In this document: piece after piece, positions 51,099 through 60,866 of the stretch | Numbering within the stretch: the first letter of the stretch is position 1 | Layout of the letters: each line of letters begins with the position of its first letter | Source of the DNA: Motilibacter peucedani | GTDB taxonomy: Bacteria > Actinomycetota > Actinomycetes > Motilibacterales > Motilibacteraceae | Direction of reading: 5' to 3' | DNA: 64,000 bases | Assembly: GCF_003634695.1 (NCBI RefSeq) | Contig: NZ_RBWV01000017.1 | Location: 124,001 to 188,000 of the forward strand | The notes under the pieces: generated by a model | The model's database searches: none | What the model saw: only the letters and a program-made list of their open reading frames with translations | What the model was told of the DNA's origin: nothing | Made by a program: the position numbers and the translations under genes

Positions 51099-52424
51099 AT
51101 GCGTCTGGCGGTCGTCGGCGGGGGCGGCTTCCGCGTGCCCCTGGTCCATCGTGCCCTGCTCGGCCAGCGGCCCGGGGCGCCGGAGGTCGACGAGGTCGTC
51201 CTGCACGACCCCGACAGCGCGCGGCTGCGGACCGTCGCGGCGGTGCTCGAGGGGCTGGGCGAGGGCCGCCGGGGCGGGCCGCGCGTGCGGCTGGCCGCCG
51301 ACCTCGACGACGCCCTGACGGGGGCCGACGCCGTCTTCAGCGCGATGCGCGTCGGCGGCACGGCCGGCCGCGTCCACGACGAGCGCGTCGCCCTCGGGCT
51401 GGGCGTGCTCGGCCAGGAGACCGTGGGCGCCGGCGGGCTGGCCTACGCGCTGCGCACGGTGCCGGTGGCGCTCGACCTCGCCGAGCGCGTCGCGCGCCTC
51501 GCCCCGGACGCGTGGGTCGTCAACTTCACCAACCCGGCCGGCATCGTCACCCAGGCGATGTCGCAGGTGCTGGGCGACCGCGTGATCGGCATCTGCGACT
51601 CCCCCAGCGCGCTGGCCCGGCGGGCCGCCCGGGCCGCGGGCGCCGACTCGGCCGCCGCCGCCGAGGCGGTCGCGGGCTACGCCGGGCTCAACCACCTGGG
51701 CTGGCTGCGCTCGCTCGAGGTGGGTGGCACCGACGTGCTGCCCGGTCTGCTGGCCGACACCGCGGCGCTCGAGTCGTTCGAGGAGGGCCGGCTGTTCGGC
51801 GCGCCGTGGCTGCGCTCGCTCGGTGCGCTGCCCAACGAGTACCTCTGGTACTACTACGCCGCCGAGCAGGCCCACGCCAGCGTGCGCAGCGCCGCCGCCA
51901 CGCGCGGGGAGGTCGTGGCGGCGCAGCAGGAGTCGTTCTACTCGCGGGCGGCAGGGGCTCCCCCGGCCCGCGCGCTCGAGCTCTGGCTCGAGACGCTGCA
52001 GGCCCGCGAGGAGACCTACTTCGCCGAGGGCCGCGACGCGGGTGAGGCGCGCGACCCCGCGGAGGTCGAGGGAGAGGGCTACGAGGGCGTGGCGCTCGCG
52101 CTGCTCGGCGCGCTCTCCGGCCGCGGTCAGCGCCGGCTGGTGCTCGACGTGCGCAACGGCTCGACTCTGGGCTTCCTGCCGCCCGACGCGGTGGTCGAGG
52201 TCTCGTGCACCGTCGACGAGCACGGCGCCCGGCCGCTGCCCGCGCCGCCGCTGGGGCTGCACGAGCAGGCGCTCGTGAGCGCGGTCAAGGCCAGCGAGTA
52301 CGCGGTGGTCGAGGCCGCCACGACCGGGAGCCGGGAGGCGGCGGTGCGGGCGTTCGCGTTCCACCCGCTGGTGGGCTCGGTGGCGCGCGCCGAGGCGCTG
52401 GCCGACGCGTACCTCGGAGCTTGA
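51099..52424 (+). CDS. GH4-family 6-phospho-beta-glucosidase-like enzyme
   Basis: 441 residues. NAD-binding motif VVGGGGFRVPLVHRAL, NFTNPAGIVTQ, GICDSPS and the GLNHLGW motif with the metal-binding Asn/His are diagnostic of glycoside hydrolase family 4, which uses NAD+ and a divalent metal. The usual substrate is a 6-phospho-beta-glucoside, but alpha-specific members exist. Divergent from the PfkB kinase, so a shared sugar-utilisation role is likely. The start is leaderless. Confidence 0.93.
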   Translation: MRLAVVGGGGFRVPLVHRALLGQRPGAPEVDEVVLHDPDSARLRTVAAVLEGLGEGRRGGPRVRLAADLDDALTGADAVFSAMRVGGTAGRVHDERVALGLGVLGQETVGAGGLAYALRTVPVALDLAERVARLAPDAWVVNFTNPAGIVTQAMSQVLGDRVIGICDSPSALARRAARAAGADSAAAAEAVAGYAGLNHLGWLRSLEVGGTDVLPGLLADTAALESFEEGRLFGAPWLRSLGALPNEYLWYYYAAEQAHASVRSAAATRGEVVAAQQESFYSRAAGAPPARALELWLETLQAREETYFAEGRDAGEARDPAEVEGEGYEGVALALLGALSGRGQRRLVLDVRNGSTLGFLPPDAVVEVSCTVDEHGARPLPAPPLGLHEQALVSAVKASEYAVVEAATTGSREAAVRAFAFHPLVGSVARAEALADAYLGA

Positions 52425-52454
52425 GGGCCCAGGAGCGGCCAGCGGGCGGAGCGG

Positions 52455-52667
52455 CTAGCGGGCGGGGCGCAGGCGCAGGCCGGGCGCGTCGAGCCGCTTG
52501 GCGACCGACTGGCGGGCCATCTGGCGGGCGCGCGTGCGGGCCTGGCGGAAGTAGGTGTCGGCGTCGAGCTCGCCCTCGACCCAGCGGCGGCCCTGGTCGT
52601 CGGTGACCTGCTCCCGACGGACGACGTCGCTGCTCGCGCCTGCCTCGCCGGCCACGTTGCGGTCCAC
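52455..52667 (-). CDS. Small charged hypothetical protein
   Basis: 70 residues, strongly charged and helical: DVVRREQVTDDQGRRWVEGE, then DTYFRQARTRARQMARQS. GTG 52667 has AAGGAG 6 nt upstream. It lies on the same strand downstream of the GAF protein gene. No family recognised. There is no membrane segment or Cys. Confidence 0.65.
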   Translation of the reverse strand: MDRNVAGEAGASSDVVRREQVTDDQGRRWVEGELDADTYFRQARTRARQMARQSVAKRLDAPGLRLRPAR

Positions 52668-52750
52668 GTCGGTCTCCTTCGTCGCGGGGGCCGCGCTCGC
52701 AGCGCCTGCCCTCTCCCAGACTAGCAACGGACTGCCCCGCACGGCGGGCT

Positions 52751-53539
52751 CTAGCGCTCGGACTCGGCGAGACCCGCGCCGAGCAGGTTGGCGAGGACGC
52801 GGACGACCTCGACGTCGGTGCCGCCGAGCTCGCCGACGGCGGGCGCGTCGACCGTGAGCAGGCCGATGCGCTCGCTGCCGGCGTTGACCGCCGCGGCGAT
52901 GACGGTGGCGTAGCCGCCGCGCGGGCTCGGCGTGACGAACGGGTGCTGGGCGACGTCCTCGACGACGAGGATGTCGCCGGAGCGCACCAGGTCGAGCACG
53001 AAGTTGCCGTCGGAGGTGCCGCTCACGAACGAGGTGCGCGGCGGGGTCGGCCGACCGGCGTAGGCCTCGCGGACCAGCGCGTGGCCGCGCGCGTCGAGCC
53101 GGTAGAAGGCGCTGCGCGCCGAGGGCGTCGTGACCCGGACGGCCGCGTCGACCGCCGCCTGCGCGAGCCGGCCGCCCACCGCCCGGCGCTCGGCCGTCGT
53201 CAGGGCCACCGCCATCTCGCCGAGGTAGCTGGTGAGCGGCGCCAGCGCGCCGTTGAGCGTGAGCCCGAACTCCTCCTGCGCCTCCTCGGCCACCTCGCGG
53301 GCGGTCTGCACCCGGGCCGAGTCGCGCCGCCGCTGCAGCCACCCGGCCAGCACGCCCGCGGCCACGCACACCGCGCCGGCCAGCAGCAGCCAGCGCCGGT
53401 GGCTCCCCGTGGACTTGCCCGCGACCGCACCGAGCAGGAAGGCGGCCACCGCTGCCGAGGTCGAGGTGGTCGTCAGCCCCACCTCGCCCAGGGTGGCGCG
53501 CAGCCGGGAGCGCACCGCCTGGGTCCTGCTGGAGCTCAT
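52751..53539 (-). CDS. Membrane-anchored GAF-domain protein
   Basis: 262 residues. Two short hydrophobic helices near the N terminus (TSAAVAAFLLGAVAG and LLLAGAVCVAAGVLAGWL) are followed by a coiled-coil-like linker and a GAF domain (DILVVEDVAQHPFVTP, then GLLTVDAP). There is no obvious output domain. The ATG is leaderless, TAGCGT lying 7 nt upstream on the bottom strand. Signal unknown. Confidence 0.82.
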   Translation of the reverse strand: MSSSRTQAVRSRLRATLGEVGLTTTSTSAAVAAFLLGAVAGKSTGSHRRWLLLAGAVCVAAGVLAGWLQRRRDSARVQTAREVAEEAQEEFGLTLNGALAPLTSYLGEMAVALTTAERRAVGGRLAQAAVDAAVRVTTPSARSAFYRLDARGHALVREAYAGRPTPPRTSFVSGTSDGNFVLDLVRSGDILVVEDVAQHPFVTPSPRGGYATVIAAAVNAGSERIGLLTVDAPAVGELGGTDVEVVRVLANLLGAGLAESER

Positions 53540-53546
53540 GGGCCGC

Positions 53547-53552
53547 ACGCTA
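53547..53552 (-). promoter_or_regulatory. Leaderless -10 box of the GAF membrane gene
   Basis: Bottom-strand TAGCGT lies 7 nt before ATG 53539. It is the mate of the box at 53587-53592 for the divergent small gene. Confidence 0.55.
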
Positions 53553-53586
53553 CCGGCGACCACCGACAGTGCGTCGCCGCTGCGCG

Positions 53587-53592
53587 TAGGGT
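53587..53592 (+). promoter_or_regulatory. Leaderless -10 box of the small membrane protein gene
   Basis: TAGGGT lies 6 nt before ATG 53599, without ribosome site. Confidence 0.6.
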
Positions 53593-53598
53593 GCCGGC

Positions 53599-53793
53599 AT
53601 GGACGACGAGCCCGCGCGGGGGGTCGACACCCGGTTCCTGCCGAGCACGGGCACGCCCGACGGGCAGGTCATCCGCTTCGCGGCGGGGCTCTCGGGACTC
53701 ACCGGCCGCCGCCGGGTCCTCGCGCGCGTGGTGGCCGTGGTGTGGCTGGCCGCGATCGGCCTCTCGCTGGTGGCAGCGCTCGCGCAGTGGTGA
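53599..53793 (+). CDS. Small single-span membrane protein
   Basis: 64 residues. The soluble N-terminal part includes RFLPSTGTPDGQVIRFAAG, and the C-terminal half is a membrane helix (VVAVVWLAAIGLSLVAALAQW, shown in part). The leaderless promoter supports a real gene. No family recognised. Confidence 0.65.
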   Translation: MDDEPARGVDTRFLPSTGTPDGQVIRFAAGLSGLTGRRRVLARVVAVVWLAAIGLSLVAALAQW

Positions 53794-53809
53794 GCCAGGA
53801 CCTCCTGCT

Positions 53810-54595
<786 letters not shown>

Positions 54596-54630
54596 CGCAC
54601 ATCACCTGCGAGACCCTACAAGCCCCGTCC

Positions 54631-54636
54631 TAGAGT
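54631..54636 (+). promoter_or_regulatory. Leaderless -10 box of the gene at 54645
   Basis: TAGAGT lies 8 nt before GTG 54645, matching the typical -10 to start distance for leaderless transcripts. Confidence 0.6.
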
Positions 54637-54644
54637 GGCGCACT

Positions 54645-55424
54645 GTGCCGGACCTGCCGCGCTCCGTGCGCCTCGCCGCCTGGGGCGGCGCGGTGCTGCG
54701 GGCCACCACCAGTCCTGACCTGGCCCTTGACGCCGTCGTCGGCGACGACACGCGCCACGTCGTCGACGGGCTCCCGGGCTCCCACGACGACCCCGACGGC
54801 GTCGGCGTCGCGCTGGCGCTCGGTGAGCTGCGCCGCCTCGGCGTCACCGGGCTCGCGCTGGCGCTGCCGGTGCCGGGCGACGTCGCGGGCCTGCCCGGCC
54901 CGCCGTCGTTCAACGAGGAGGCCCTGGAGGCGGGCGAGGCGGTGCTGACGCGGGGGGCCGCGGCGTACGCCCTGGTGCCCTCCGTCGAGACCGCGCGCTC
55001 GAGCCTGGTGCAGGTGCGCTGGCGCGTGCACGCCGTCGAGCCGGCACGCTCGACGCCGCTGCCCTCGCTCGCGGAGGCCGACCGCGAGCTGAAGGAGGCG
55101 CTCTCCGAGGCGACCGAGGAGCTGCTGCGACTCGACGTCGCCCGCTGGCGCCCCGAGGTGCTCGACACGCTGGCCCGGATGCGTCGGCGCATCGACGACG
55201 CCTCGCTGCCCGACGACTTCGCCCCCCGGGCCGAGCGCGTGCTCGCCTCGGCGCGCACCGTCGGGGCGATCCTCTCGCTCGCGCGTCCCGACCCGGGGGC
55301 GGCGGTGAGCGCCGGGGCCATCGCCATGCGGCTCGACGTGCTCGACCGGCTGAGCGCCGTGACCCGGCGGGCGCTCGTCGCCGCGGTCAACTCCCCGCTC
55401 GAGCCCCGACCCGACCGGGGCTGA
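54645..55424 (+). CDS. Conserved hypothetical protein
   Basis: 259 residues starting PDLPRSVRLAAWGGAVLRAT after the GTG (shown in part). It is Ala/Leu/Asp rich with FNEEALEAGEAVLT and a helical C-terminal half. No membrane segment or catalytic motif is recognised. It resembles unnamed actinobacterial proteins that I cannot place. The start is leaderless. The 3' end overlaps the GGDEF-EAL gene by 38 bp. Confidence 0.7.
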   Translation: MPDLPRSVRLAAWGGAVLRATTSPDLALDAVVGDDTRHVVDGLPGSHDDPDGVGVALALGELRRLGVTGLALALPVPGDVAGLPGPPSFNEEALEAGEAVLTRGAAAYALVPSVETARSSLVQVRWRVHAVEPARSTPLPSLAEADRELKEALSEATEELLRLDVARWRPEVLDTLARMRRRIDDASLPDDFAPRAERVLASARTVGAILSLARPDPGAAVSAGAIAMRLDVLDRLSAVTRRALVAAVNSPLEPRPDRG

Positions 55425-57063
55425 GCAGCGCCAGCTCTTCAGCCGGCATCGGCCGCGCGTAGAGGAAGCCCTGCGCCGTGGTGCACCCCAGGGCCACCAG
55501 CGCCTCGGCCTGGGCGCCGGTCTCGACCCCCTCGGCGACCACGCCGATGCCGAGTGCGAGGGCCAGCGAGGTGACGGACGCGACGATCGCGTGCTGGTCG
55601 GGGTCGCTGACCATGTCGGCGACGAAGGAGCGGTCGATCTTGATGAAGCCCACCGGCAGCTGGCGCAGGTAGCTCAGCGACGCGTAGCCGGTGCCGAAGT
55701 CGTCGATGCCGACCGGCACACCCGACGCGTCGATCTCCCACAGCTCGCTGCGCGCCGACGACGACTCGGTGAGCGCCGACTCCGTGACCTCGATGCGCAG
55801 GCCGCCGGGGTCGAGCCCGTGACGCTCGAGCGACTCCTCCACCGCCAGCGCGACGTCGCCGCGCCCGAGCTGGCGCGGCGACACGTTGACCGCCACGGTG
55901 ACGCCCGGCCGCTGCGCGCGCCAGAGTGCCGCCTGCGCGCACGCCTGGTCGAGCACCCAGCGCCCCAGCTCGACGATGGCGCCGGTGTCCTCGGCCAGCG
56001 GGAGGAACTCGTCCGGGCCCAGCAGCCCGCGCACCGGGTGCTGCCAGCGCAGCAGCGCCTCCGCGCCGACGACCCGGCCGGCGGTGAGGTCGACGACCGG
56101 CTGGTAGTGCACCCGCAGCTGCCCGCCGGCCAGCGCGTCGGACAGCTCGCTCTCGACCGCCCGCCGCGCGCGGAGCTCGTCGTCGAGGGCGGCGTCGAAG
56201 ACGACGTACTGCCGCTTGCCGCGCCGCTTGGCCCGGCGCAGCGCCTCGTCGGCGTGGCCGAGCAGGGCGGCCGCGCTGCTGACCGGCGCGCCGCCGGTCT
56301 GCGCCAGCCCGACGCTGACCGAGGCGGCGACCTCGCGGCCGCCGAGCATGCAGGCGCCCGCGACCGTGGTCAGCAGTCGCTCGCCGATCGCCGACAGCTC
56401 CTGGGCTCCGTTGAGACGGGGGCACACCACCGCGAACTCGTCGCCGCTGAGGCGGCCGGCGACGTCCGAGGCGCGCAGGCTGCGGCGCAGGCGGTGCGCG
56501 ACCGTGATGAGCAGCTCGTCGCCCGCCTCGTGGCCGAGCACCTCGTTGACCGCCTTCAGGTCGTCGACGTCGACGAAGGCCACGGCGGCCGGGCGCCCGC
56601 TGCGCTGGGCGTCGCGCAGGGCCTGCTCCAGGTGCTCGAGGAAGAGCACCCGGTTGGGCAGGCCGGTGAGGGGGTCGTAGAGCGCCTTGCGCTGCAGCGA
56701 GCGCAGGAGCCGGCGGCGCGAGGTGACGTCCTCGACCGCGAGAAGCAGCCGGCCCGGGCCCTGCAGCGACCAGTGCAGCACCACGGTGAGACCCGGCCCT
56801 GTCGGCCGGGGCAGCGTCGCCTCGACGGGCGAGGACGTGGCCGTGCGCAGCGCCGTCCAGACCGGCGGCGCCAGCACCTGCTCGGCGGGGACGCCGGCGA
56901 GGTCCTCCCCGGGACGGCCCAGCAGGGCGGCGAGCGCGGGGTCGGCGTGCGCGAGGCGCGCGGCAGGCGCGGGCATGTCGCGCGGGCCCTCGCCGGGGCC
57001 CGGCGTCCACTCCACCAGGCCCAGGCCGAGCCGCGAGCCGGCGTCCTCGCGGGCGTCAGCCAC
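55387..57063 (-). CDS. GGDEF-EAL dual-domain cyclic-di-GMP enzyme
   Basis: 558 residues. A PAS-like N-terminal part (about 1-115) is followed by a GGDEF domain with SGDEF as active motif and RASD 5 residues upstream as the inhibitory I-site. The EAL domain has EALLRW, DDFGTGYAS, KIDRSF and EGVET, so metal and catalytic residues look intact. Both synthesis and breakdown of c-di-GMP are therefore possible. GTG 57063 overlaps the B12-binding protein's stop by 8 bp; the two are translationally coupled. Confidence 0.92.
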   Translation of the reverse strand: MADAREDAGSRLGLGLVEWTPGPGEGPRDMPAPAARLAHADPALAALLGRPGEDLAGVPAEQVLAPPVWTALRTATSSPVEATLPRPTGPGLTVVLHWSLQGPGRLLLAVEDVTSRRRLLRSLQRKALYDPLTGLPNRVLFLEHLEQALRDAQRSGRPAAVAFVDVDDLKAVNEVLGHEAGDELLITVAHRLRRSLRASDVAGRLSGDEFAVVCPRLNGAQELSAIGERLLTTVAGACMLGGREVAASVSVGLAQTGGAPVSSAAALLGHADEALRRAKRRGKRQYVVFDAALDDELRARRAVESELSDALAGGQLRVHYQPVVDLTAGRVVGAEALLRWQHPVRGLLGPDEFLPLAEDTGAIVELGRWVLDQACAQAALWRAQRPGVTVAVNVSPRQLGRGDVALAVEESLERHGLDPGGLRIEVTESALTESSSARSELWEIDASGVPVGIDDFGTGYASLSYLRQLPVGFIKIDRSFVADMVSDPDQHAIVASVTSLALALGIGVVAEGVETGAQAEALVALGCTTAQGFLYARPMPAEELALLSPGRVGARAGS

Positions 57064-58018
57064 GACGCACTCCCGCCGTCGCGAGCTCACCGAGCTCGGG
57101 CACGAGCGGCGCGGCCTCCCGCCGCAGCGCCTGCACCAGCGCGTCGACGGCGGCGGGGTCGCCGCCCCGGACGCGTACGACTCCGGTGAGCCAGTCGGTG
57201 AAGTCGTCCAGCGGCGCGGTGTCCCCGAGCAGCGCCGCGGCGGCGAGGGTGTCGACCAGCGGGGCGAGCAGCGAGCCGGCCGCGGCCGGCAGCGCCGACG
57301 CCGCACCGCCGAGGGCGTCGACCAGGGCCGGGCGCTCGGAGTGGAGGTCGCGGCAGCGCTGCTGGGCCTGGGCGCCGGGCGGCTCGGGCAGCGGCGGGCT
57401 GCCCACCAGCCTCTCGAGCAGGTCGTGCACCGCGAGGACGTCGGACGGCGCCGCGTGGGCTCCGACAGCGGCCGCGGCAGCGGGGTACGCGTCGGCCGCC
57501 GCACCGCCGAGGACCGCCGGGACGCCGGCGCGCCGGGCCGCCGCCACCGACTCCAGCGCCCCGGGCAGGCTGGCGGCGAGCGTGGCGCTGAGCAGCACCG
57601 CGTCGGGCCGGTGCTCGCGCAGGAAGCCCTCCAGCTGGTCGGCCGGGACGGACCCGCCGAGGCAGGTCACCGACCAGCCGAGGTCGCGCAGGGACTCGGC
57701 GACCAGGCGCACCGGGAAGGCGTGCCACTCGCCGCTGACGCAGGCCGCCACCAGGCGCCCGTGGACGCGGTCGTGCCCGTCCTGGGAGACGGCCGACAGG
57801 GCGAGCTCGGCGATGACGGTGGCCGCGTGCTCCTGGGCGACCGACCACTCGTCCCGCTCCCAGCGCAGGCCGACCTCGCGCTCGGCGGGCGCGAACACGT
57901 CGGCCACCAGCGTGCCGACCGCGGCGCCGCCGGCGCGCGCGCCGACCACCACCTCCACCGCCCCGCGCCGCGACAGCGCGCTCAGCGCGGCGAGGAACTC
58001 CCCCGAGGAACCGGTCAT
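57056..58018 (-). CDS. Stand-alone CarH-like cobalamin-binding (photoreceptor-type) protein
   Basis: 320 residues. Residues about 1-85 are a helical bundle with the W-x9-EH motif (Trp53, Glu63, His64) that caps adenosylcobalamin in CarH-type photoreceptors. Residues about 85-215 are the Rossmann-like B12 domain with GEWHAF, His99 being the candidate lower axial ligand. There is no MerR-type DNA-binding domain, unlike CarH itself. A third, helical region (about 230-320) has no recognised match. It is translationally coupled to the GGDEF-EAL gene, so cobalamin and light may control c-di-GMP turnover; this is inference. Confidence 0.85.
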   Translation of the reverse strand: MTGSSGEFLAALSALSRRGAVEVVVGARAGGAAVGTLVADVFAPAEREVGLRWERDEWSVAQEHAATVIAELALSAVSQDGHDRVHGRLVAACVSGEWHAFPVRLVAESLRDLGWSVTCLGGSVPADQLEGFLREHRPDAVLLSATLAASLPGALESVAAARRAGVPAVLGGAAADAYPAAAAAVGAHAAPSDVLAVHDLLERLVGSPPLPEPPGAQAQQRCRDLHSERPALVDALGGAASALPAAAGSLLAPLVDTLAAAALLGDTAPLDDFTDWLTGVVRVRGGDPAAVDALVQALRREAAPLVPELGELATAGVRRG

Positions 58019-58073
58019 GGCCACCTGCCTCACGCGACTCTGCGTGCCTGCAGTATGCCCCCGGCAGCCCTCC

Positions 58074-59579
58074 TCAGCCGGGCTGCTTCGGCGCCCGCCA
58101 GGTGCGCTCGAACGGCAGCCGCCAGGCGTGCGGCGCGATGAGCTGGTGGATCGCGTTGGGGCCCCAGCTGCCGGGGGTGTAGGGCTTGACCGGCGGCGGG
58201 TCCTCGAGCAGCGGCATCGAGCGCTCCCACAGGCTCTCGATGCCCTCGGCCGTGGTGAACAGCGTGTGGTCGCCGCGCATGGCGTCGAGGATGAGCCGCT
58301 CGTAGGCCTCGAGCACGTCGCCCGCGTGGCCGGTGTCGTGGGTCGAGAACTGCATCGAGAGCTTGTCGAGACGCATGCCCGGCCCCGGGCGCTTGCCGTA
58401 GAACGACAGCGACACCTTGGTCTCGTCGGCCAGGTCGAAGGTGAGGTGGTCGGGACCCTGGGTGCCGACGCCCGAGCCGGCCGGGAACATCGACTTCGGC
58501 GCCTCCTTGAAGGCGATCGAGATGATGCGCTGGCCCTCGGCCATGCGCTTGCCGGTGCGCAGGTAGAACGGCACCCCGGCCCAGCGCCAGTTGTCGATGC
58601 GCGCGCGCAGCGCGATGAAGGTCTCTGTGTCGGACTCGGGGTTGACCCCCTCCTCGCCGCGGTAGCCGAGGTACTGCCCGCGCACGACGTGGCGCGGCTC
58701 GATCGGCAGCAGGGAGCGGAAGACCTTGTTCTTCTCCTCGCTGATGGCCCGCGGCTCGAGCGCCGTCGGCGGCTCCATCGCGACGAACGCCATGACCTGG
58801 AACAGGTGGGTGACGACCATGTCCTTGTAGGCGCCCGTGGCCTCGTAGAAGCCGGCACGGCGGTCGAGCCCGAGGACCTCGGGGATGTCGATCTGCACGT
58901 GGTCGATGAAGTTGCGGTTCCAGATCGGCTCGAACAGCCCGTTGGCGAAGCGGAACGCCAGGATGTTCTGCGCCGCCTCCTTGCCGAGGAAGTGGTCGAT
59001 GCGGAAGATCTGGCGCTCCTGGAAGACGCCGTGCACCTGGTCGTTGAGCTTGATGGCGCTCTCGAGGTCGGTGCCGAACGGCTTCTCCATGATGACGCGC
59101 GAGCGCTCGACGAGCCCCGCGTCGCGCAGCATCGTCACCACCGCGAGCGCCGCGCGGGGAGGCACGCTGAGGTAGTGCAGGCGGCGTACGCCTTCTCCGA
59201 GCTCGCCCTCGGCCTCGGCGACCGCCTTCGCCAGCGCCTCGGGCCCTGCGCTCTGGGGCACGTAGCGCAGCTTGCAGGCGAACGCGTCCCACTGCTCCTT
59301 GTTGAGCGGGCGGGTGCTGAACTCCGACACCGCCTGGAAGGCGAACGCGCGGAACGCGTCGTCGTCGAGGTCCTCCAGCGAGGTGGCGACGATCTGCACC
59401 TCGGGCGCGAGCGAGGACAGCGCGAGGTAGGTCAGGCCGGGCAGCAGCTTGCGCCGCGACAGGTCGCCGGTGGCTCCGAACAGGACGATGACGTGGGGAT
59501 CGAGGTGCTCCGGCTCCCGGCCGTAGCGCCGGGCGTTCGGGTCCGGGTAGGCGATGGTCTGGGCTGGGGCCTCTGACAT
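58074..59579 (-). CDS. zwf: Glucose-6-phosphate 1-dehydrogenase
   Basis: 501 residues. The enzyme oxidises glucose-6-phosphate to 6-phosphogluconolactone with NADP+, opening the oxidative pentose phosphate pathway. FGATGDLSRRKLLPGL is the cofactor motif, EKPFGTDLESA and the active-site RIDHFLGKE are intact. The C-terminal block also matches (GPNAIHQLIAPHAW). No opcA or gnd gene is visible next to it. It sits on the same strand as glgM, 26 bp downstream. Confidence 0.96.
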   Translation of the reverse strand: MSEAPAQTIAYPDPNARRYGREPEHLDPHVIVLFGATGDLSRRKLLPGLTYLALSSLAPEVQIVATSLEDLDDDAFRAFAFQAVSEFSTRPLNKEQWDAFACKLRYVPQSAGPEALAKAVAEAEGELGEGVRRLHYLSVPPRAALAVVTMLRDAGLVERSRVIMEKPFGTDLESAIKLNDQVHGVFQERQIFRIDHFLGKEAAQNILAFRFANGLFEPIWNRNFIDHVQIDIPEVLGLDRRAGFYEATGAYKDMVVTHLFQVMAFVAMEPPTALEPRAISEEKNKVFRSLLPIEPRHVVRGQYLGYRGEEGVNPESDTETFIALRARIDNWRWAGVPFYLRTGKRMAEGQRIISIAFKEAPKSMFPAGSGVGTQGPDHLTFDLADETKVSLSFYGKRPGPGMRLDKLSMQFSTHDTGHAGDVLEAYERLILDAMRGDHTLFTTAEGIESLWERSMPLLEDPPPVKPYTPGSWGPNAIHQLIAPHAWRLPFERTWRAPKQPG

Positions 59580-59605
59580 GGCGACATACTGCCACCGGCC
59601 GGTCG

Positions 59606-60787
59606 TCAGAGGACGGAGCGGTACACCTCGAGGGTCTGCTGCGCGACGGCGTCCCAGGAGAAGACCTCGACCGCGCGCCGACGGCCGACGCGGCCCATCT
59701 CGGCAGCGCGCTCGGGGTCGGCCAGCAGGGTGTTGACGCGCTCGGCGAGGTCGGCGACGAAGGTCTCGGGGTCGAGCGGCGTGCCCGTGCCGTCGCTGAC
59801 CTGCTCGATGGGCACGAGCAGCCCGGAGCCGTCGGCGACCACCTCGGGGATGCCCCCGGTGGCGGTGGCGACGACCGCGGTCTCGCACGCCATCGCCTCG
59901 AGGTTGACGATGCCCATCGGCTCGTAGATCGAGGGGCAGACGAAGACGGTCGCGTGCGTGAGGACCTGGATGACCTGCGGGCGCGGCAGCATCTCCTGCA
60001 CCCACACCACGCCGCTGCGCGAGGCGCGCAGCTCGTCGACGAGGCCCTCGACCTCCGCAGCGATCTCGGGGGTGTCCGGCGCGCCGGCCAGCAGCACCAG
60101 CTGGGCGTCGGGGTCGAGCCGCTCGGCGGCGCGCAGCAGGTAGGGCAGGCCCTTCTGCCGGGTGATGCGCCCGACGAAGACCGCGTAGGGGCGGCCCGGG
60201 TCGATGCCGTGGCGCTCGAGGACGTCGGTGCCGGGGTCGGGCGCGTAGAGCTCGGTGTCGATGCCGTTGTAGACGACGCGGACCTTGTCGGGGTCGAGCG
60301 CCGGGTAGACGTCGAGCACGTCGGCCCGCATGCCGGCGCTGACGCTGATGACCGCGTCTGCGGACTCGAGCGCCGTGCGCTCGACCCACGACGAGACCGC
60401 GTAGCCGCCGCCGAGCTGCTCGGCCTTCCACGGCCGGTGCGGCTCGAGGCTGTGGGTCGTGACGACGTGCGGCACCCCGTGCAGGAGGGCGGCGACGCTG
60501 CCGGCGTGGTTGGCGTACCAGGTGTGGCTGTGCACCAGGTCGGCACCGGCGCAGTCGCTCGCCATGGCGAGGTCGACGGCCATGGTGCGCAGCGCGGCGT
60601 TGGCGCCGGGCAGCACGCTGCTGTCGTCGTAGGCCGTGGTGCCCGGCTCGTCGCGGGGCGCCCCGAAGCAGCGGACGCGCACATCGGTCGAGGCCGCGCG
60701 GAGGGCTCGCGTGAGGTACTCGACGTGGACACCGGCGCCGCCGTAGACGGCGGGCGGGTACTCGCGGGTGAGGAGGTCGACGCGCAC
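59606..60787 (-). CDS. glgM: GlgM/GlgA-type glycosyltransferase (ADP-glucose-dependent glycogen/maltose-1-phosphate synthase)
   Basis: 393 residues, GT-B fold family GT4. [18 protein letters not shown] is the glycogen-synthase-like opening, [17 protein letters not shown] the sugar-nucleotide side and [19 protein letters not shown] the donor-binding E-x7-E motif (shown in part). In mycobacteria the orthologue beside glgC (GlgM) makes maltose-1-phosphate from ADP-glucose; the classical name is GlgA. GTG 60787 has AAGG 8 nt upstream. It diverges from glgC across 79 bp, as in mycobacteria. Confidence 0.9.
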   Translation of the reverse strand: MRVDLLTREYPPAVYGGAGVHVEYLTRALRAASTDVRVRCFGAPRDEPGTTAYDDSSVLPGANAALRTMAVDLAMASDCAGADLVHSHTWYANHAGSVAALLHGVPHVVTTHSLEPHRPWKAEQLGGGYAVSSWVERTALESADAVISVSAGMRADVLDVYPALDPDKVRVVYNGIDTELYAPDPGTDVLERHGIDPGRPYAVFVGRITRQKGLPYLLRAAERLDPDAQLVLLAGAPDTPEIAAEVEGLVDELRASRSGVVWVQEMLPRPQVIQVLTHATVFVCPSIYEPMGIVNLEAMACETAVVATATGGIPEVVADGSGLLVPIEQVSDGTGTPLDPETFVADLAERVNTLLADPERAAEMGRVGRRRAVEVFSWDAVAQQTLEVYRSVL

Positions 60788-60854
60788 GTCCCGCACCTTG
60801 CCACAAAGTCGGCGCCACGGGCGGCACCGGGGTGAGCCACACCACACGAGGGGG

Positions 60855-60860
60855 TACGGT
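60855..60860 (+). promoter_or_regulatory. Leaderless -10 box of glgC
   Basis: TACGGT lies 6 nt before ATG 60867; no ribosome site is present. Confidence 0.55.
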
Positions 60861-60866
60861 GCCGCC

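Noticed and set aside
58019-58073. Cobalamin riboswitch near the B12-binding gene
   Set aside because: The 55-bp gap is too short and shows no B12-box-like sequence.
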